From Clostridia bacterium (GTDB taxonomy: Bacteria; Bacillota; Clostridia; Christensenellales; Aristaeellaceae): 64,000 nt of DNA. This document shows positions 23,418-33,315 of this stretch, in pieces (within the stretch, counting starts at the first letter, position 1; each line of letters opens with the position of its first letter). The notes under the pieces were generated by a model. That model worked only from the letters and a program-made list of their open reading frames with translations, had not been told where the DNA came from and searched no databases. The position numbers and the translations under genes were made by a program. Where the stretch lies: positions 1 to 64,000 of the forward strand of contig JAFWZN010000078.1 of NCBI GenBank assembly GCA_017522345.1, read 5' to 3'.

Positions 23418-24215
23418 ATGAAACAGCGAGTGATCTACGGATCGATCTGCGCGCTCATTACCATCGCCTGTATTGTTATATCGGTTTATACGCGCGTCGC
23501 GTTTTTGGTGGTTGCCAGCATGATCGCAGGCCGCGAAATGGCGAAGGCATTCAAAAATTCCGGTTGGCATGTGGAAAAATGGCCGGCGTTCCTTTTGTGT
23601 ACGTTCTGTACCGGGCTTCTTTGCGTAAACAAATCCGGCTATGTGTTTCCCGTTTTCATGATTATTATGATCGCGCTTTTCGGTCAGATGATTTTAACGG
23701 GCCGTCCGAATGTCAAAAATCTTTACGCAACCATCGGCATCATGGCCTACCCGCTTTCCCCCCTTCTTTTGATGGTATATATCGCGCTTAAGGATCATCT
23801 GTGGGCGCCTGTTTTTCTAAACGCCATCCTGCCCGCCATCGTTTCCGACACCTTCGCGCTTTTCGGCGGTATGCTTTTGGGAAAACACAAGCTTGCTCCG
23901 CACATCAGCCCCAAAAAGACGTGGGAGGGCCTTATTTCGGGACTTCTTTTCGGAACGCTTTCCGGCCTTGCCGTTTATTACATCCTCATTGCATTTGACA
24001 GAAACATCATTCCCCTCTGGGCAGTTCTCACCTCCGCATTTCTTTCCGCTGTTGCCGGCGCGTTCGGCGACCTTGCCGCCTCCGCAATCAAAAGGGAATC
24101 CGGCATCAAGGACTACGGAAATCTCATCCCCGGCCACGGCGGCGTTTTGGACCGCGTGGACAGCGCTATTTTCGCAATCCCCGTCTGCTATATGATGTAT
24201 GCGATGTTTGTTTGA
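23418..24215 (+). CDS. cdsA: Phosphatidate cytidylyltransferase
   Basis: This 265-residue integral membrane enzyme makes CDP-diacylglycerol from CTP and phosphatidate, the entry to phospholipid synthesis. It has about eight membrane segments. The family signature is complete near the C-terminus: GAFGDLAASAIKRESGIKD, then PGHGGVLDRVDS. The ATG at 23418 follows GAAGGAG. It is usually beside uppS, dxr and rseP in Firmicutes; here it stands alone between the divergent darA operon and rplS. Confidence 0.95.
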   Translation: MKQRVIYGSICALITIACIVISVYTRVAFLVVASMIAGREMAKAFKNSGWHVEKWPAFLLCTFCTGLLCVNKSGYVFPVFMIIMIALFGQMILTGRPNVKNLYATIGIMAYPLSPLLLMVYIALKDHLWAPVFLNAILPAIVSDTFALFGGMLLGKHKLAPHISPKKTWEGLISGLLFGTLSGLAVYYILIAFDRNIIPLWAVLTSAFLSAVAGAFGDLAASAIKRESGIKDYGNLIPGHGGVLDRVDSAIFAIPVCYMMYAMFV

Positions 24216-24281
24216 AGCAAATTAACGTAAATGTGCTTTATTGAACGCGCCCGTTAATGATATACTGTATGCTGTGATATC

Positions 24282-24344
24282 GGGCGGTCCGCTGGCGAAA
24301 AGTCACCGTTTATGAACGCCCTAAAGAGGAAGGAGGATATCGCA
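24282..24344 (+). ncRNA. Candidate L19 ribosomal-protein leader
   Basis: The leader between about 24275 and the rplS start can fold with GGGCG (24282-24286) paired to CGCCC (24317-24321) and an inner CGGT/ACCG stem around a GC-rich loop. An L19 leader RNA family is known upstream of rplS in Firmicutes. I cannot align to its model here, so this is tentative. Confidence 0.35.
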
Positions 24345-24686
24345 ATGAATGAAATCATCCGTTCCATCGAGAATGCTCAGCTGCGCACGGACATCCCCAA
24401 GTTCAACATCGGCGACACCGTAAAGGTTCAGGTTAAGGTTGTTGAAGGTAACCGTGAGCGTCTTCAGGCGTTCGAAGGCGTCGTAATCGCACGCCGCAAC
24501 GGCTCTTGCCGCGAAACGTTCACCGTTCGCCGCACTTCTTACGGTGTAGGCGTAGAGCGTACGTTCCCGCTGCATTCGCCCCGTGTGGACAGCATCACCG
24601 TTACCCGCAAGGGTAAGGTTCGCCGCGCGAAGCTGTACTATCTGCGTCAGCGCAGTGGTAAGGCCGCCAAGGTTAAGGAAGCCTAA
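24345..24686 (+). CDS. rplS: 50S ribosomal protein L19
   Basis: This 113-residue L19 lies at the interface of the ribosomal subunits. The family line is unmistakable: [48 protein letters not shown], and the basic tail [25 protein letters not shown] lies just before the ATG at 24345. The codon choice (CGT, CGC, GTA and AAG rich) differs slightly from its neighbours, as expected for high expression. A strong terminator follows. Confidence 0.98.
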   Translation: MNEIIRSIENAQLRTDIPKFNIGDTVKVQVKVVEGNRERLQAFEGVVIARRNGSCRETFTVRRTSYGVGVERTFPLHSPRVDSITVTRKGKVRRAKLYYLRQRSGKAAKVKEA

Positions 24687-24698
24687 CACACATATAAC

Positions 24699-24727
24699 AA
24701 AGGCCGCGACATGCGGCCTTTGTTTTT
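24699..24727 (+). terminator. rplS terminator
   Basis: A perfect 9-bp stem (24699-24707 with 24713-24721) with a GACAT loop is followed by TTGTTTTTC. Confidence 0.88.
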
Positions 24728-24752
24728 CATAACGAAAAAGGACGAAAATACT

Positions 24753-25607
24753 ATGCCTGAAATTAACTGGTATCCCGGTCATATGGCCAAAACGCGCCGC
24801 ATTTTAGTCGATCAGGTCAAATCCGTCGACGCGGTCATCGAGCTTTGCGACGCGCGCGCGCCGGGCGCAACGCGTAACCCCGATCTCGTTCAGATTGCAA
24901 AGGGAAAAAATCATTTTCTCGTTTTAAATAAATGCGATCTTGCAAACGACAACGTTACCCGCAGATGGATTTCCCATTTTGAGGCGCAGGGCATTTCCTG
25001 CGTCCGCTTTCAGTCCACCGGCGGAAAGGCAAAGGACGTTTTGAATCTCATCCAGAAGGCCGCCCAGCCTGCGGTTGACCGCATGAAGGCGAGGGGCGCA
25101 AACAAGACCGTTCGCATGATGGTCGTGGGCATTCCGAACGTAGGAAAATCCACCTTCATCAATAAGCTGCGCGGGCAGGCCATCGCCAAGGCCTCCGACC
25201 GCCCCGGCGTTACCAGAAGCAATCAGTGGGTCAAGGTAGGCCCGTTTTTAGAGCTTTTGGATACCCCCGGCATGCTTTGGCCGAAGCTTGAAAACCAGAA
25301 AAACGCCGAAATTTTGGCATATCTCGGCTCCATCCGCGATCAGATTATGGATTCCGAGGAATTGGCGGGAAACCTTGTAAAGACGCTTATGAGCATCGCG
25401 CCCAATGAAACGATGGCGCGTTTCCGCGTGAAGGAAGACGCGAAGGACAAGACCGTTCAGGAGATTTTGGAGGACGCGTGCCGCGGTCGCGGCTGGCTTT
25501 TGTCCGGCGCAAGATGCGATACAGAACGCGCCGCCGCGCTGATTCTTGACGAATTCAGAGGCAGCAAAATCGGCAAAATCAGCCTTGAAGTACCGGAGGA
25601 CAGATAA
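24753..25607 (+). CDS. rbgA: Ribosome biogenesis GTPase RbgA (YlqF)
   Basis: This 284-residue circularly permuted GTPase is needed for late assembly of the 50S subunit. G motifs appear in the permuted order: NKCD (G4), then STGG, GIPNVGKST (G1), and DTPGMLWPK (G3). The N-terminus INWYPGHMAK is the family hallmark. The start at 24753 is chosen because the family begins there and AAAGGA lies about 10 bases upstream. The order rplS-rbgA-rnhB is conserved in Firmicutes. Confidence 0.96.
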   Translation: MPEINWYPGHMAKTRRILVDQVKSVDAVIELCDARAPGATRNPDLVQIAKGKNHFLVLNKCDLANDNVTRRWISHFEAQGISCVRFQSTGGKAKDVLNLIQKAAQPAVDRMKARGANKTVRMMVVGIPNVGKSTFINKLRGQAIAKASDRPGVTRSNQWVKVGPFLELLDTPGMLWPKLENQKNAEILAYLGSIRDQIMDSEELAGNLVKTLMSIAPNETMARFRVKEDAKDKTVQEILEDACRGRGWLLSGARCDTERAAALILDEFRGSKIGKISLEVPEDR

Positions 25608-25610
25608 CGA

Positions 25611-26249
25611 ATGGCACGGGAAAGCAAAGAAGAAAAGCTCGAACGCATGACGACGGTTGACCGCGAGATTCTTATGTCTCATCCTGGCAAATTCATTGCA
25701 GGAATCGACGAAGTAGGCCGCGGCCCTCTTGCGGGGCCGGTCGTAACGGCCTGCGTGAGCATTCCCTTTTCAAAGCTCGTACCGGGCGTGGACGATTCCA
25801 AAAAGCTTTCCGAAATCCGCCGCGACGCGCTGTATCCTCTTCTGATGGAAAACGCCCATTACGCGAAGACCGCGTGGGTCTCCCCTGCCGTCATTGACGA
25901 AATCAACATTTTAAACGCCACCAAGCGCGCTATGGAGGAATGCGCCGCCGCGCTTGAAAACGGCGTATTTCTGGTTGACGCTGTCAAGGGGCTCAAGCTT
26001 CCGGGCGAAGCGGTTTCCATCATTCACGGAGACGCGGTCAGCTATATGATCGCTGCAGCCTCGGTCGTCGCCAAGGTCGAGCGCGACCGCTATATGGCTC
26101 TTCTTCACGAAAAATATCCCATGTACAATTTTATCAAAAACAAGGGCTACGGCACAAAGGAGCATATTGAGGCCATCAAAAAGTACGGCCCGTGCCCTGA
26201 GCACCGCATGACCTTTATACAAAAATTTTTGCCCGGAGCGAATGTATGA
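25611..26249 (+). CDS. rnhB: Ribonuclease HII
   Basis: This 212-residue enzyme removes ribonucleotides from DNA and RNA of hybrids. The catalytic acidic residues are visible in GIDEVGRGPLAGPV (Asp-Glu), VFLVDAVK and DAVSYMIAAASVVAKVERD. The GYGTKEH motif is also present. The start lies 3 bases after the rbgA stop. Its end overlaps yraN by 4 bases. Confidence 0.96.
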   Translation: MARESKEEKLERMTTVDREILMSHPGKFIAGIDEVGRGPLAGPVVTACVSIPFSKLVPGVDDSKKLSEIRRDALYPLLMENAHYAKTAWVSPAVIDEINILNATKRAMEECAAALENGVFLVDAVKGLKLPGEAVSIIHGDAVSYMIAAASVVAKVERDRYMALLHEKYPMYNFIKNKGYGTKEHIEAIKKYGPCPEHRMTFIQKFLPGANV

Positions 26250-26611
26250 ACACGCGCTATCAAGGCAGTTTAGTGGAAGCGGAAGTCTGCCGATACATTC
26301 AAAAGCTCGGCATGCTCCCGCTTTGCAAAAATTATAAGCGCTTTACCGGCGAGATCGACTTAATCGCCAAGGAAAAGGACACAATTGTGTTTATCGAGGT
26401 CAAAGCGCGCGCAACAGATACGAAGGGCTCGCCCGCCGAAGCCGTAACAAGAACAAAACAGCGGCGAATCATCATGACCGCGCTTATGTATTTGAAGGAA
26501 AACCATATTTACGGCGCTAAAATGCGCTTTGACGTCGCCGCAGTCTCGGGCGAAACGATCAAATATATCCGCAGCGCCTTTGGCGCAGAACAATTCCGTA
26601 TGAACAAATGA
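26246..26611 (+). CDS. yraN: UPF0102 protein YraN
   Basis: This 121-residue member of the YraN family has an endonuclease-like fold with GEIDLIAKEKDTIVFIEVKAR, the Asp and Glu-x-Lys core. Its activity is not firmly known. It is translationally coupled to rnhB by an ATGA overlap, as in many Firmicutes. Confidence 0.92.
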   Translation: MNTRYQGSLVEAEVCRYIQKLGMLPLCKNYKRFTGEIDLIAKEKDTIVFIEVKARATDTKGSPAEAVTRTKQRRIIMTALMYLKENHIYGAKMRFDVAAVSGETIKYIRSAFGAEQFRMNK

Positions 26612-26678
26612 ACTTCCATTTTCGTCCATATTCCGTTAAGCCTTATCCGACTTTCAATAAATGTATGAGGATCCTGTT

Positions 26679-29600
26679 ATGCGAAAACTTCCTTCCGTTA
26701 TCATTTTAATTGTCCTGCTTTTCAGCTTTACTGCGCAGGCGCAAAACCTTTTGGACAATCCTTCGTTTTCCCAGCTCGATGACTGGGGGCTTCCCGTCGG
26801 CTGGTACACCGACGCGTGGAATTTTCACAACACCCAGTTTTCCGTGGAAACGCAGGAAGACGGCGAAAACGCAATCGTCCTTTATAATTTTACGGATAAC
26901 GACGCAAGGTTTGTGCAGGACGTAAAGGTCCAGGAAAACACCGTCTATAAATTCACATGTCTTGCCAAAGCGGAGGGCGTTAACAACATAGACGCCATGG
27001 GCGGCTGTATTTCGTTTTTAAATACGAGCGTTTATTCCGATGCGGTTTATGACACAGACGGCGAATGGACCCGAATCACCCTATACGGAAAAACCGGCAA
27101 GGGCCAAACCACGCTCTCCGTCTGCGCGCGTCTGGGCGGCTACGGCTTCGTATCGAGCGGAAAAGCCTATTTCAAATCCTTCGAAATGGAAGAAGCGGAT
27201 GTTTCGGCGCTTTCAGAAAGCGGAATCATCCCCGTCATACTTTCAACCTTTGCGCCCGCAAACAATAAAAATAACGCAAGCGCCGACTCCTTTGGCTCGG
27301 ATGGCGAACAGGAACCCCCTGCACGCAAAACGGAAACTCATGTGCTTTTTACCTTTGCCGTACTGCTCGTCTCGCTTTACGCAATCCGATACATGCGCAT
27401 TAAGCGCGAAAAAATTAAGCTTGTCTCAGAAAACCGGCTTGCCTCCAACCTGATTTTTATATCTCTCGTACTGATCGGCCTTGTTGTCCGCGTTTTTGTA
27501 GCGCTTCGCTATCGCGGCTATTATGTCGACGTCACGAATTTTGAAATCTGGGGCAGCACCTTTTTCACAAACGGCGCGTCCTTCTATTCTCAAAGCGGCC
27601 TTCACGATTATCCCCCGCTCTATATGTTGATTTTAGGTCTTGCCGACCTTGTGCGGCGCATTTTCGGCGTCGCATACGACTCAAGCGTGCATGTTCTGAT
27701 CATCAAGCTCGCGCCCATTTTCTGCGATCTTTTGTTCGGCGGCCTTCTCTATGTTCTTTCCGAAAAGCATTTGAATTCTTCCCGCGCGCGTTGGCTGCTT
27801 GTATGCGTGCTGTTTAACCCAGCCTACATCATCAACAGCGCCGCATGGGGACAGGTGGACAGCGTGCTTGCGCTGGCAATTACCGTGTGCCTTCTTTTCG
27901 CTGTCCGAAGCCACTGGCACATTGCCCTTCCTGTGTTTGCAATTTCCATGCTTTTAAAGCCGCAGGCGCTTTTGTTCGGCCCGCTCGGCCTGATTGCGTT
28001 TATTTGGGATGCATGCAAAAACAGAAAAAACATGCAGGCGCTGATCCGAATGGGACTTTCGCTTGTGATTTCCCTTGCCGTATTGTATCTGGCCGCCTTC
28101 CCGTTTGCCGTGTACGAGTCCAGAATGCTTGGCGAAAGCTTTATAAAAACCTTAATCGCGCCTGTCACATGGCTCATTGGCCTGTATGCGGGCACGACCT
28201 CCGGCTATTCCTACATTACGGTCAACGCGCTCAATTTCTATCAACTGTTTGACTTAAACTGGGTCAGCGTCGAATCCCTCTCCTTCTTTAAAACCTTTTC
28301 TTGGATCATGATGGCTTTCGCCTACATCGTATCCTCGCTTCTTTACCTTTTCTCCCGCGATAGAAAATCGCTGCCGCTCACCGGCGCGGTATTAATCAGC
28401 CTCATTTATGCTTTCGGCCCGATGATGCACGAAAGATATCTGTTCCCTGCGCTGGCCTTGCTTCTTTTAAGCTATGTTTGGTACAGAGACAAGCGCATCC
28501 TGTATGTGTTTCTCGCCTTTACGCTTACGCAGTACCTAAATCAGGCGCTGGTGCTTCAGTGCGGAATGGTTAAGGAATACGCGAGCATGGGTCATCTCTC
28601 TTCTTCCGAGGAATTTTTAAACAAATTCCTTTCCATCGTAAATATTCTGGGCGCTTTATATCTGATCTATGTAACGGCGGATATCTGCATCTTTAAGCGC
28701 ATAAAGGAATTGACGCCCGCATCTCCCCTCGTCAATCCCCCGAAAACGCGTCTTGAAAAAACCTCCGATTACAAAATGCGCCTGACCAAGCGCGATTATA
28801 TCCTAATGCTTTCCATAACCTGCGTTTACGCCGTCGTTGCCTTTTTAAACCTCGGAACGACGAAAGCGCCCGAAAGCTTTTACAAAAACAGCGATTACAA
28901 AGAAGAGATCGTGTTCGATCTCGGTGAAACCAAAACCTTCCGCATGACCTATTACGGCGGCATCAGTCCCTCAGTCTTCACCGTTTCCCTGTCCAATGAC
29001 AACATAAACTGGACGGAAGAAAACTACGCCGTATACTCCGAGGGCGACATCTTCAGATGGCATTGGTGGTCGCCGAAAACCTATGAAAACAACAAGTTCT
29101 CTTCAGCTTCGAAGCCTTTTTATGTTTCGCGAACAAACGACGGCAGCGCATATGTAAACTATCCGACCGCCAACACGCCCTATCCCGAGCAGACCGCGCG
29201 CTTCATTCGCTTAACGATTGAAGGGATCGGCCTGCCCCTGCACGAAGTGGGATTTTGGGACGTTGAAAACAAAACGCTTTATGAAGTCAAAGCCGTTACG
29301 GGAAGCGTTCCCGGCGCGGAATACGGCCGTCTCATTGACGAGCAGGATACCGTCGCTTTCACGCCCAGCTACTTTAACGGCATGTATTTTGACGAGATCT
29401 ATCATGCGAGAACCGCCTACGAATTTGATAACGAGTTAGAGGTTCTCGAATGGTCGCACCCGCATCTCGGTAAAATTCTGATCATGGTCGGCGTCAAGCT
29501 TTTCGGCATGAATCCCTTCGGCTGGCGCTTTATGGGGGCTCTTTTCGGCGTAATGATGCTGCCTGCGATGTATCTTTTGGCAAAACAGCTTACGAAAAAA

Positions 29601-30626
29601 ACCTCTCTTTCCTTTATCGCCATGTTCCTGATGGCCGTCGATTCCATGCACTTTACGCAGTCCCGAATTGCGACCGTCGACACGTACGCCGTGTTTTTCA
29701 TCATGGTGATGTACCTGTTTATGATTCGTTACTGGCAGATGAACATGAACAGGGATCCGTTTTTAAAGACGCTGATTCCTCTGGGGCTTTCCGGCCTTTT
29801 CTTCGCATTTGCCTGCGCAAGCAAATGGATCGGCCTGTACGCGGGCGCCGGCCTTGCGATTTTGTTCTTTACCAGCGTATATTTCCGTTTCAAGGAATAC
29901 CTTTATCAAAGAAAAAACGCGCCGGATGCAAATATAAAGGCGTTCCCTCTTCGTCTTGTCATCACGCTTCTTTTCTGCGTGGTCATGTTCGTGGTTGTTC
30001 CCGTTATCATTTACTACCTCACCTATTACTGGCACTTTGCGCCAAGGGGAAAATTCAACGTTCGCGAAGTGTGGAATATGCAGGTGCAGATGTTTAACTA
30101 TCACAATGGGCTTGGCGGAGACCCGCATTTCTTCCGTTCCCCGTGGCACGAATGGCCGCTGATTGAAAAGCCGATGTGGTATTATTCTTCAGACGTTGCC
30201 TATCTTGGGCTGGGCGTCGTATCGTCCATCTCCTGCATGGGCAATCCCGCCGTGTGGTGGACGGGCGCAGCCGCGCTTGTTATAGTGCTCATGTATCCTG
30301 TGCTCAGAAGAAAAACATCCTCTGCGCCCTTCCTGATCACAGTCGGCTTTATGTCCCAGTTCCTGCCGTGGGTGCTGATTACGCGCTCCACCTTCATCTA
30401 TCACTATTTTGCTTCCGTGCCCTTCATTATTCTTGCAACGGTCTATCTTTTAGGCGAGCTTAAAAAAGCCGACGTATACGCGTTCTATACCGCTGCCGGA
30501 ACCATTTGCGGCCTGGCGCTTTTCCTGTTCGCCGCCTTCTATCCCTTAGAATCCGGCTTCCCCTGCGCCTATGAATACGCGCTTCGCCTGCGCTGGTTTG
30601 ACTGGTACAATTTCCAACTGCAATAA
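26679..30626 (+). CDS. Large double GT-C glycosyltransferase (PMT family) with carbohydrate-binding-like domains
   Basis: This is a 1315-residue membrane protein. Its order is: signal peptide (1-21, ending AQA); a beta-rich domain with LLDNPSFSQLDDWGLPVGW (about 22-180) like carbohydrate-binding modules; a membrane segment (about 222-240); a first GT-C glycosyltransferase module with YYVDVTNFEIWG and HDYPPLYM; a discoidin-like domain (about 750-890, VSLSNDNINW, FIRLTIEG); and a C-terminal PMT module with FDEIYHARTAYEF and WSHPHLGK. PMT enzymes move mannose or similar sugars from polyprenyl phosphate to proteins or wall polymers. The ATG at 26679 has GAGGAT upstream. It interrupts an otherwise conserved housekeeping run. 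Confidence 0.88.
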   Translation: MRKLPSVIILIVLLFSFTAQAQNLLDNPSFSQLDDWGLPVGWYTDAWNFHNTQFSVETQEDGENAIVLYNFTDNDARFVQDVKVQENTVYKFTCLAKAEGVNNIDAMGGCISFLNTSVYSDAVYDTDGEWTRITLYGKTGKGQTTLSVCARLGGYGFVSSGKAYFKSFEMEEADVSALSESGIIPVILSTFAPANNKNNASADSFGSDGEQEPPARKTETHVLFTFAVLLVSLYAIRYMRIKREKIKLVSENRLASNLIFISLVLIGLVVRVFVALRYRGYYVDVTNFEIWGSTFFTNGASFYSQSGLHDYPPLYMLILGLADLVRRIFGVAYDSSVHVLIIKLAPIFCDLLFGGLLYVLSEKHLNSSRARWLLVCVLFNPAYIINSAAWGQVDSVLALAITVCLLFAVRSHWHIALPVFAISMLLKPQALLFGPLGLIAFIWDACKNRKNMQALIRMGLSLVISLAVLYLAAFPFAVYESRMLGESFIKTLIAPVTWLIGLYAGTTSGYSYITVNALNFYQLFDLNWVSVESLSFFKTFSWIMMAFAYIVSSLLYLFSRDRKSLPLTGAVLISLIYAFGPMMHERYLFPALALLLLSYVWYRDKRILYVFLAFTLTQYLNQALVLQCGMVKEYASMGHLSSSEEFLNKFLSIVNILGALYLIYVTADICIFKRIKELTPASPLVNPPKTRLEKTSDYKMRLTKRDYILMLSITCVYAVVAFLNLGTTKAPESFYKNSDYKEEIVFDLGETKTFRMTYYGGISPSVFTVSLSNDNINWTEENYAVYSEGDIFRWHWWSPKTYENNKFSSASKPFYVSRTNDGSAYVNYPTANTPYPEQTARFIRLTIEGIGLPLHEVGFWDVENKTLYEVKAVTGSVPGAEYGRLIDEQDTVAFTPSYFNGMYFDEIYHARTAYEFDNELEVLEWSHPHLGKILIMVGVKLFGMNPFGWRFMGALFGVMMLPAMYLLAKQLTKKTSLSFIAMFLMAVDSMHFTQSRIATVDTYAVFFIMVMYLFMIRYWQMNMNRDPFLKTLIPLGLSGLFFAFACASKWIGLYAGAGLAILFFTSVYFRFKEYLYQRKNAPDANIKAFPLRLVITLLFCVVMFVVVPVIIYYLTYYWHFAPRGKFNVREVWNMQVQMFNYHNGLGGDPHFFRSPWHEWPLIEKPMWYYSSDVAYLGLGVVSSISCMGNPAVWWTGAAALVIVLMYPVLRRKTSSAPFLITVGFMSQFLPWVLITRSTFIYHYFASVPFIILATVYLLGELKKADVYAFYTAAGTICGLALFLFAAFYPLESGFPCAYEYALRLRWFDWYNFQLQ

Positions 30627-30647
30627 CAAAAAGGAGGGTGCGCGCAC

Positions 30648-32180
30648 ATGCTTTCCACCACGCTTTCATACGGTTTGAGCGGCATAGACGGCATACAAAT
30701 CACTGTGGAAGTCAATGTGTCCAACGGACTGCCCGCATTTGAAATCGTAGGTCTCCCGGATGCAGCCGTCAAGGAATCCCGTGAGCGCATCCGCGCCGCC
30801 GTCAAAAACTGCGGCTATCCCTTCCCGGACGACCGGATTACGGTCAATCTTGCGCCCGCCGACATCCGAAAGGAAGGACCTGCGTTTGATCTTCCGATTG
30901 CCGTGGCAATTCTTGCGTGCCAAAAACGCGTAAACCCAAATTCCATATGCATGCGCGCGATTCTGGGCGAGCTTGCGCTGGACGGATCGGTGCGCCCTGT
31001 CCGCGGCGTTCTGCCCATGGCGATTTCCGCGCACGATCACGGCATAACCGATATGATTCTTCCCAAGGGCAACGAAAAAGAGGTCATGTGTATATCGGGC
31101 GTAAACTTTTATCCCGTTGAAAACCTTACCGACGTTGTAAAGCTTTTATCCGGTGAAAAACCGATCGCGCCCGTTGAAACCATCGAATTTTCCCGCATGA
31201 TTCAATCGCGAGAGCACGCCTTTGATTTTCGGTATGTGAAGGGGCAAAGAAGCGCAAAACGCGCCCTTGAAATTGCCGCTGCCGGCGGTCACAACGTGCT
31301 TATGGTCGGCCCGCCCGGCTCCGGCAAAACCCTCATGGCGCGCTGCGTCCCCTCCATCCTGCCCGACATGAGCTTTGACGAGGCGCTGGTCGCCACGCGT
31401 ATTCACTCCGTCGCGGGCTCGATGCCGGAAAACGGCCTTCTGACCGAGCGCCCGTTCCGTTCGCCTCACCATACCGCAAGCCACGTCTCCTTGGTCGGCG
31501 GCGGCGTTCATGCCGTGCCCGGCGAAATCAGCAAAGCCCATAACGGCGTTTTGTTTTTAGACGAGCTGCCCGAATACCGCAGAGACGTTCTCGAAGCGCT
31601 TCGACAGCCCATGGAGGACGGGTTTGTAACCATCACCCGCGTGAGCGCGCAAAGCACATACCCGTCGGAGTTCATGCTCATTTGCTCCATGAACCCGTGT
31701 CCCTGCGGACATTACGGATCGAAAACCCACGAATGCCGCTGCACGCCCAACGACATCCGAAAATATTTGAGCCGCATTTCCGGCCCGCTTCTGGATCGAA
31801 TCGATATGCACATCGAGGTTGAATCCATTCCCGCCGAGCGCCTTTCAGACGAGCAGGAATCGGAACCGTCCAAGGATATTCATGCGAGAGTAGAAAACGC
31901 AAGGGCCATTCAGAGAAAGCGTTACGCCGCCCTGCCTTCCCTCGCCTGCAACGCCCGCTTGTCTGCGCAGACGCTGCAAAGATTTTGTCCGATGGACAAA
32001 GACGCCAGAGAAATGCTGAATTTGGCCACGCAATCCATGGGGCTTTCAAACCGCGCCTTTACCCGCATAATCAAGGTCGCAAGAACCATTTCAGACCTTG
32101 AGGGTAAATCAAAAATTACATCAGAGCATATTGCAGAGGCGCTTCAGTACCGCGCCATTGACGATAAATACTGGCATTGA
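30648..32180 (+). CDS. comM: YifB/ComM-family Mg chelatase-like AAA ATPase
   Basis: This 510-residue protein has an N-terminal Lon-protease-like fold (GLPAFEIVGLPDAAVKESRE), an AAA+ domain with Walker A GPPGSGKT and Walker B LFLDELPEY, and a C-terminal domain with zinc-type cysteines (CSMNPCPCGHYG, HECRC). ComM in other bacteria is a hexameric helicase that helps branch migration during natural transformation. It stands directly before dprA, which fits that role. AAAGGAGGG precedes the ATG. Confidence 0.95.
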   Translation: MLSTTLSYGLSGIDGIQITVEVNVSNGLPAFEIVGLPDAAVKESRERIRAAVKNCGYPFPDDRITVNLAPADIRKEGPAFDLPIAVAILACQKRVNPNSICMRAILGELALDGSVRPVRGVLPMAISAHDHGITDMILPKGNEKEVMCISGVNFYPVENLTDVVKLLSGEKPIAPVETIEFSRMIQSREHAFDFRYVKGQRSAKRALEIAAAGGHNVLMVGPPGSGKTLMARCVPSILPDMSFDEALVATRIHSVAGSMPENGLLTERPFRSPHHTASHVSLVGGGVHAVPGEISKAHNGVLFLDELPEYRRDVLEALRQPMEDGFVTITRVSAQSTYPSEFMLICSMNPCPCGHYGSKTHECRCTPNDIRKYLSRISGPLLDRIDMHIEVESIPAERLSDEQESEPSKDIHARVENARAIQRKRYAALPSLACNARLSAQTLQRFCPMDKDAREMLNLATQSMGLSNRAFTRIIKVARTISDLEGKSKITSEHIAEALQYRAIDDKYWH

Positions 32181-32196
32181 CAGGAAGTGAACGCGC

Positions 32197-33288
32197 TTGG
32201 AATATGAGATCAAGGAGCAGTACAGAATCTGGCTTGCATCCGTCAGGGGAATGACGCCCAGAAAGTACAAGCTGCTCATGGAAACGCTTGAGGATGCGCA
32301 GGCGATCTGGGATAATCCCGATTCGGCGAAGGATCTGATTGATGAAAAAACCTTTCAGCAGCTCAAAAAAGCGCGCGCTCAGGAAGCGTTCATCAGGCTT
32401 TTCTATACCCTTGATAAAAGCGGGATCACTGCGCTTTCCTCCTCTCACGCTGATTATCCCGAATCGCTTTTGGATCTGTTCGATCCGCCGCCTGTTCTCT
32501 ATGTTCGCGGAAGCATCGAGATTTTGAAGGAAGAGAAGATGCTTGCGGTCGTCGGAACGCGCACGCCTACCTTTGACGGAAAGAAAACCGCGTCGGAATT
32601 TGTCAAAGCCATCTCGGAGGAGGACGTTGTGATTGTAAGCGGCCTCGCGCGCGGCATCGATACCATCGCGCACGAAAGCTGTATTCAATCGGGCGGCCGC
32701 ACAATCGCCGTTCTCGGAAGCGGCTTAAACAGCATGTACCCGCCGGAAAACGCAGAGCTTTGTGAAAACATCATCCAAACGGGCGGCGCGGTCGTTTCCG
32801 AAATGCCGCCGGATGAAGGCCCTCAGAAATGGTCGTTTCCGGCCCGCAACCGCATCATCGCCGCGCTTTCCAAAGGCGTTTTGATTATTGAAGGCAAAAA
32901 GACCTCCGGCGCGATGATTACCGCCGCGAACGCGCTTGATCTGTCCCGCGACATATACGCAATTCCGGGGTCCATTTACGCGCGACTCAGCGAGGGGCCG
33001 AATCACCTCATTCAAAACGGAGCGTTTCCCGCGCTTTCCCCCTGGGATATTCTGGAGGCCGAGCGCTGGGGCGTAAGACCGGGTGAAAAGCAGGACGCCA
33101 AAAAGAAAATTTCACTGAACGAAAACGAAACGGTTATCGTAAACTTACTTGAAATACAGCCCTTATCCTTTGACGAAATTTCAAAACAAACGCAATTTTC
33201 TTCCTCTACGCTAAATTCGCTCTTGACAATGCTCGTACTTCGGGGAATAATAATAAAGACGCCCGGAAATTCCTACCGCATTATTTAA
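32197..33288 (+). CDS. dprA: DNA-processing protein DprA
   Basis: This 363-residue DprA (Smf) loads RecA on incoming single-stranded DNA. The N-terminal helix-hairpin-helix region (LASVRGMTPRKYKLLMETL) is followed by the Rossmann core: VVGTRTPTFDGK, VSGLARGIDTIAHE, VLGSGL, FPARNRIIAALSKGVLIIE and ALDLSRDIYAIPG. A winged-helix DprA C-terminus (FDEISKQTQFSSSTLNSLL) ends the protein. The start is TTG at 32197 with AGGAAG upstream; no ATG in frame is suitable. Confidence 0.95.
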   Translation: MEYEIKEQYRIWLASVRGMTPRKYKLLMETLEDAQAIWDNPDSAKDLIDEKTFQQLKKARAQEAFIRLFYTLDKSGITALSSSHADYPESLLDLFDPPPVLYVRGSIEILKEEKMLAVVGTRTPTFDGKKTASEFVKAISEEDVVIVSGLARGIDTIAHESCIQSGGRTIAVLGSGLNSMYPPENAELCENIIQTGGAVVSEMPPDEGPQKWSFPARNRIIAALSKGVLIIEGKKTSGAMITAANALDLSRDIYAIPGSIYARLSEGPNHLIQNGAFPALSPWDILEAERWGVRPGEKQDAKKKISLNENETVIVNLLEIQPLSFDEISKQTQFSSSTLNSLLTMLVLRGIIIKTPGNSYRII

Positions 33289-33315
33289 ACCTTTTCATAA
33301 ACCGGAGGGTAACAA

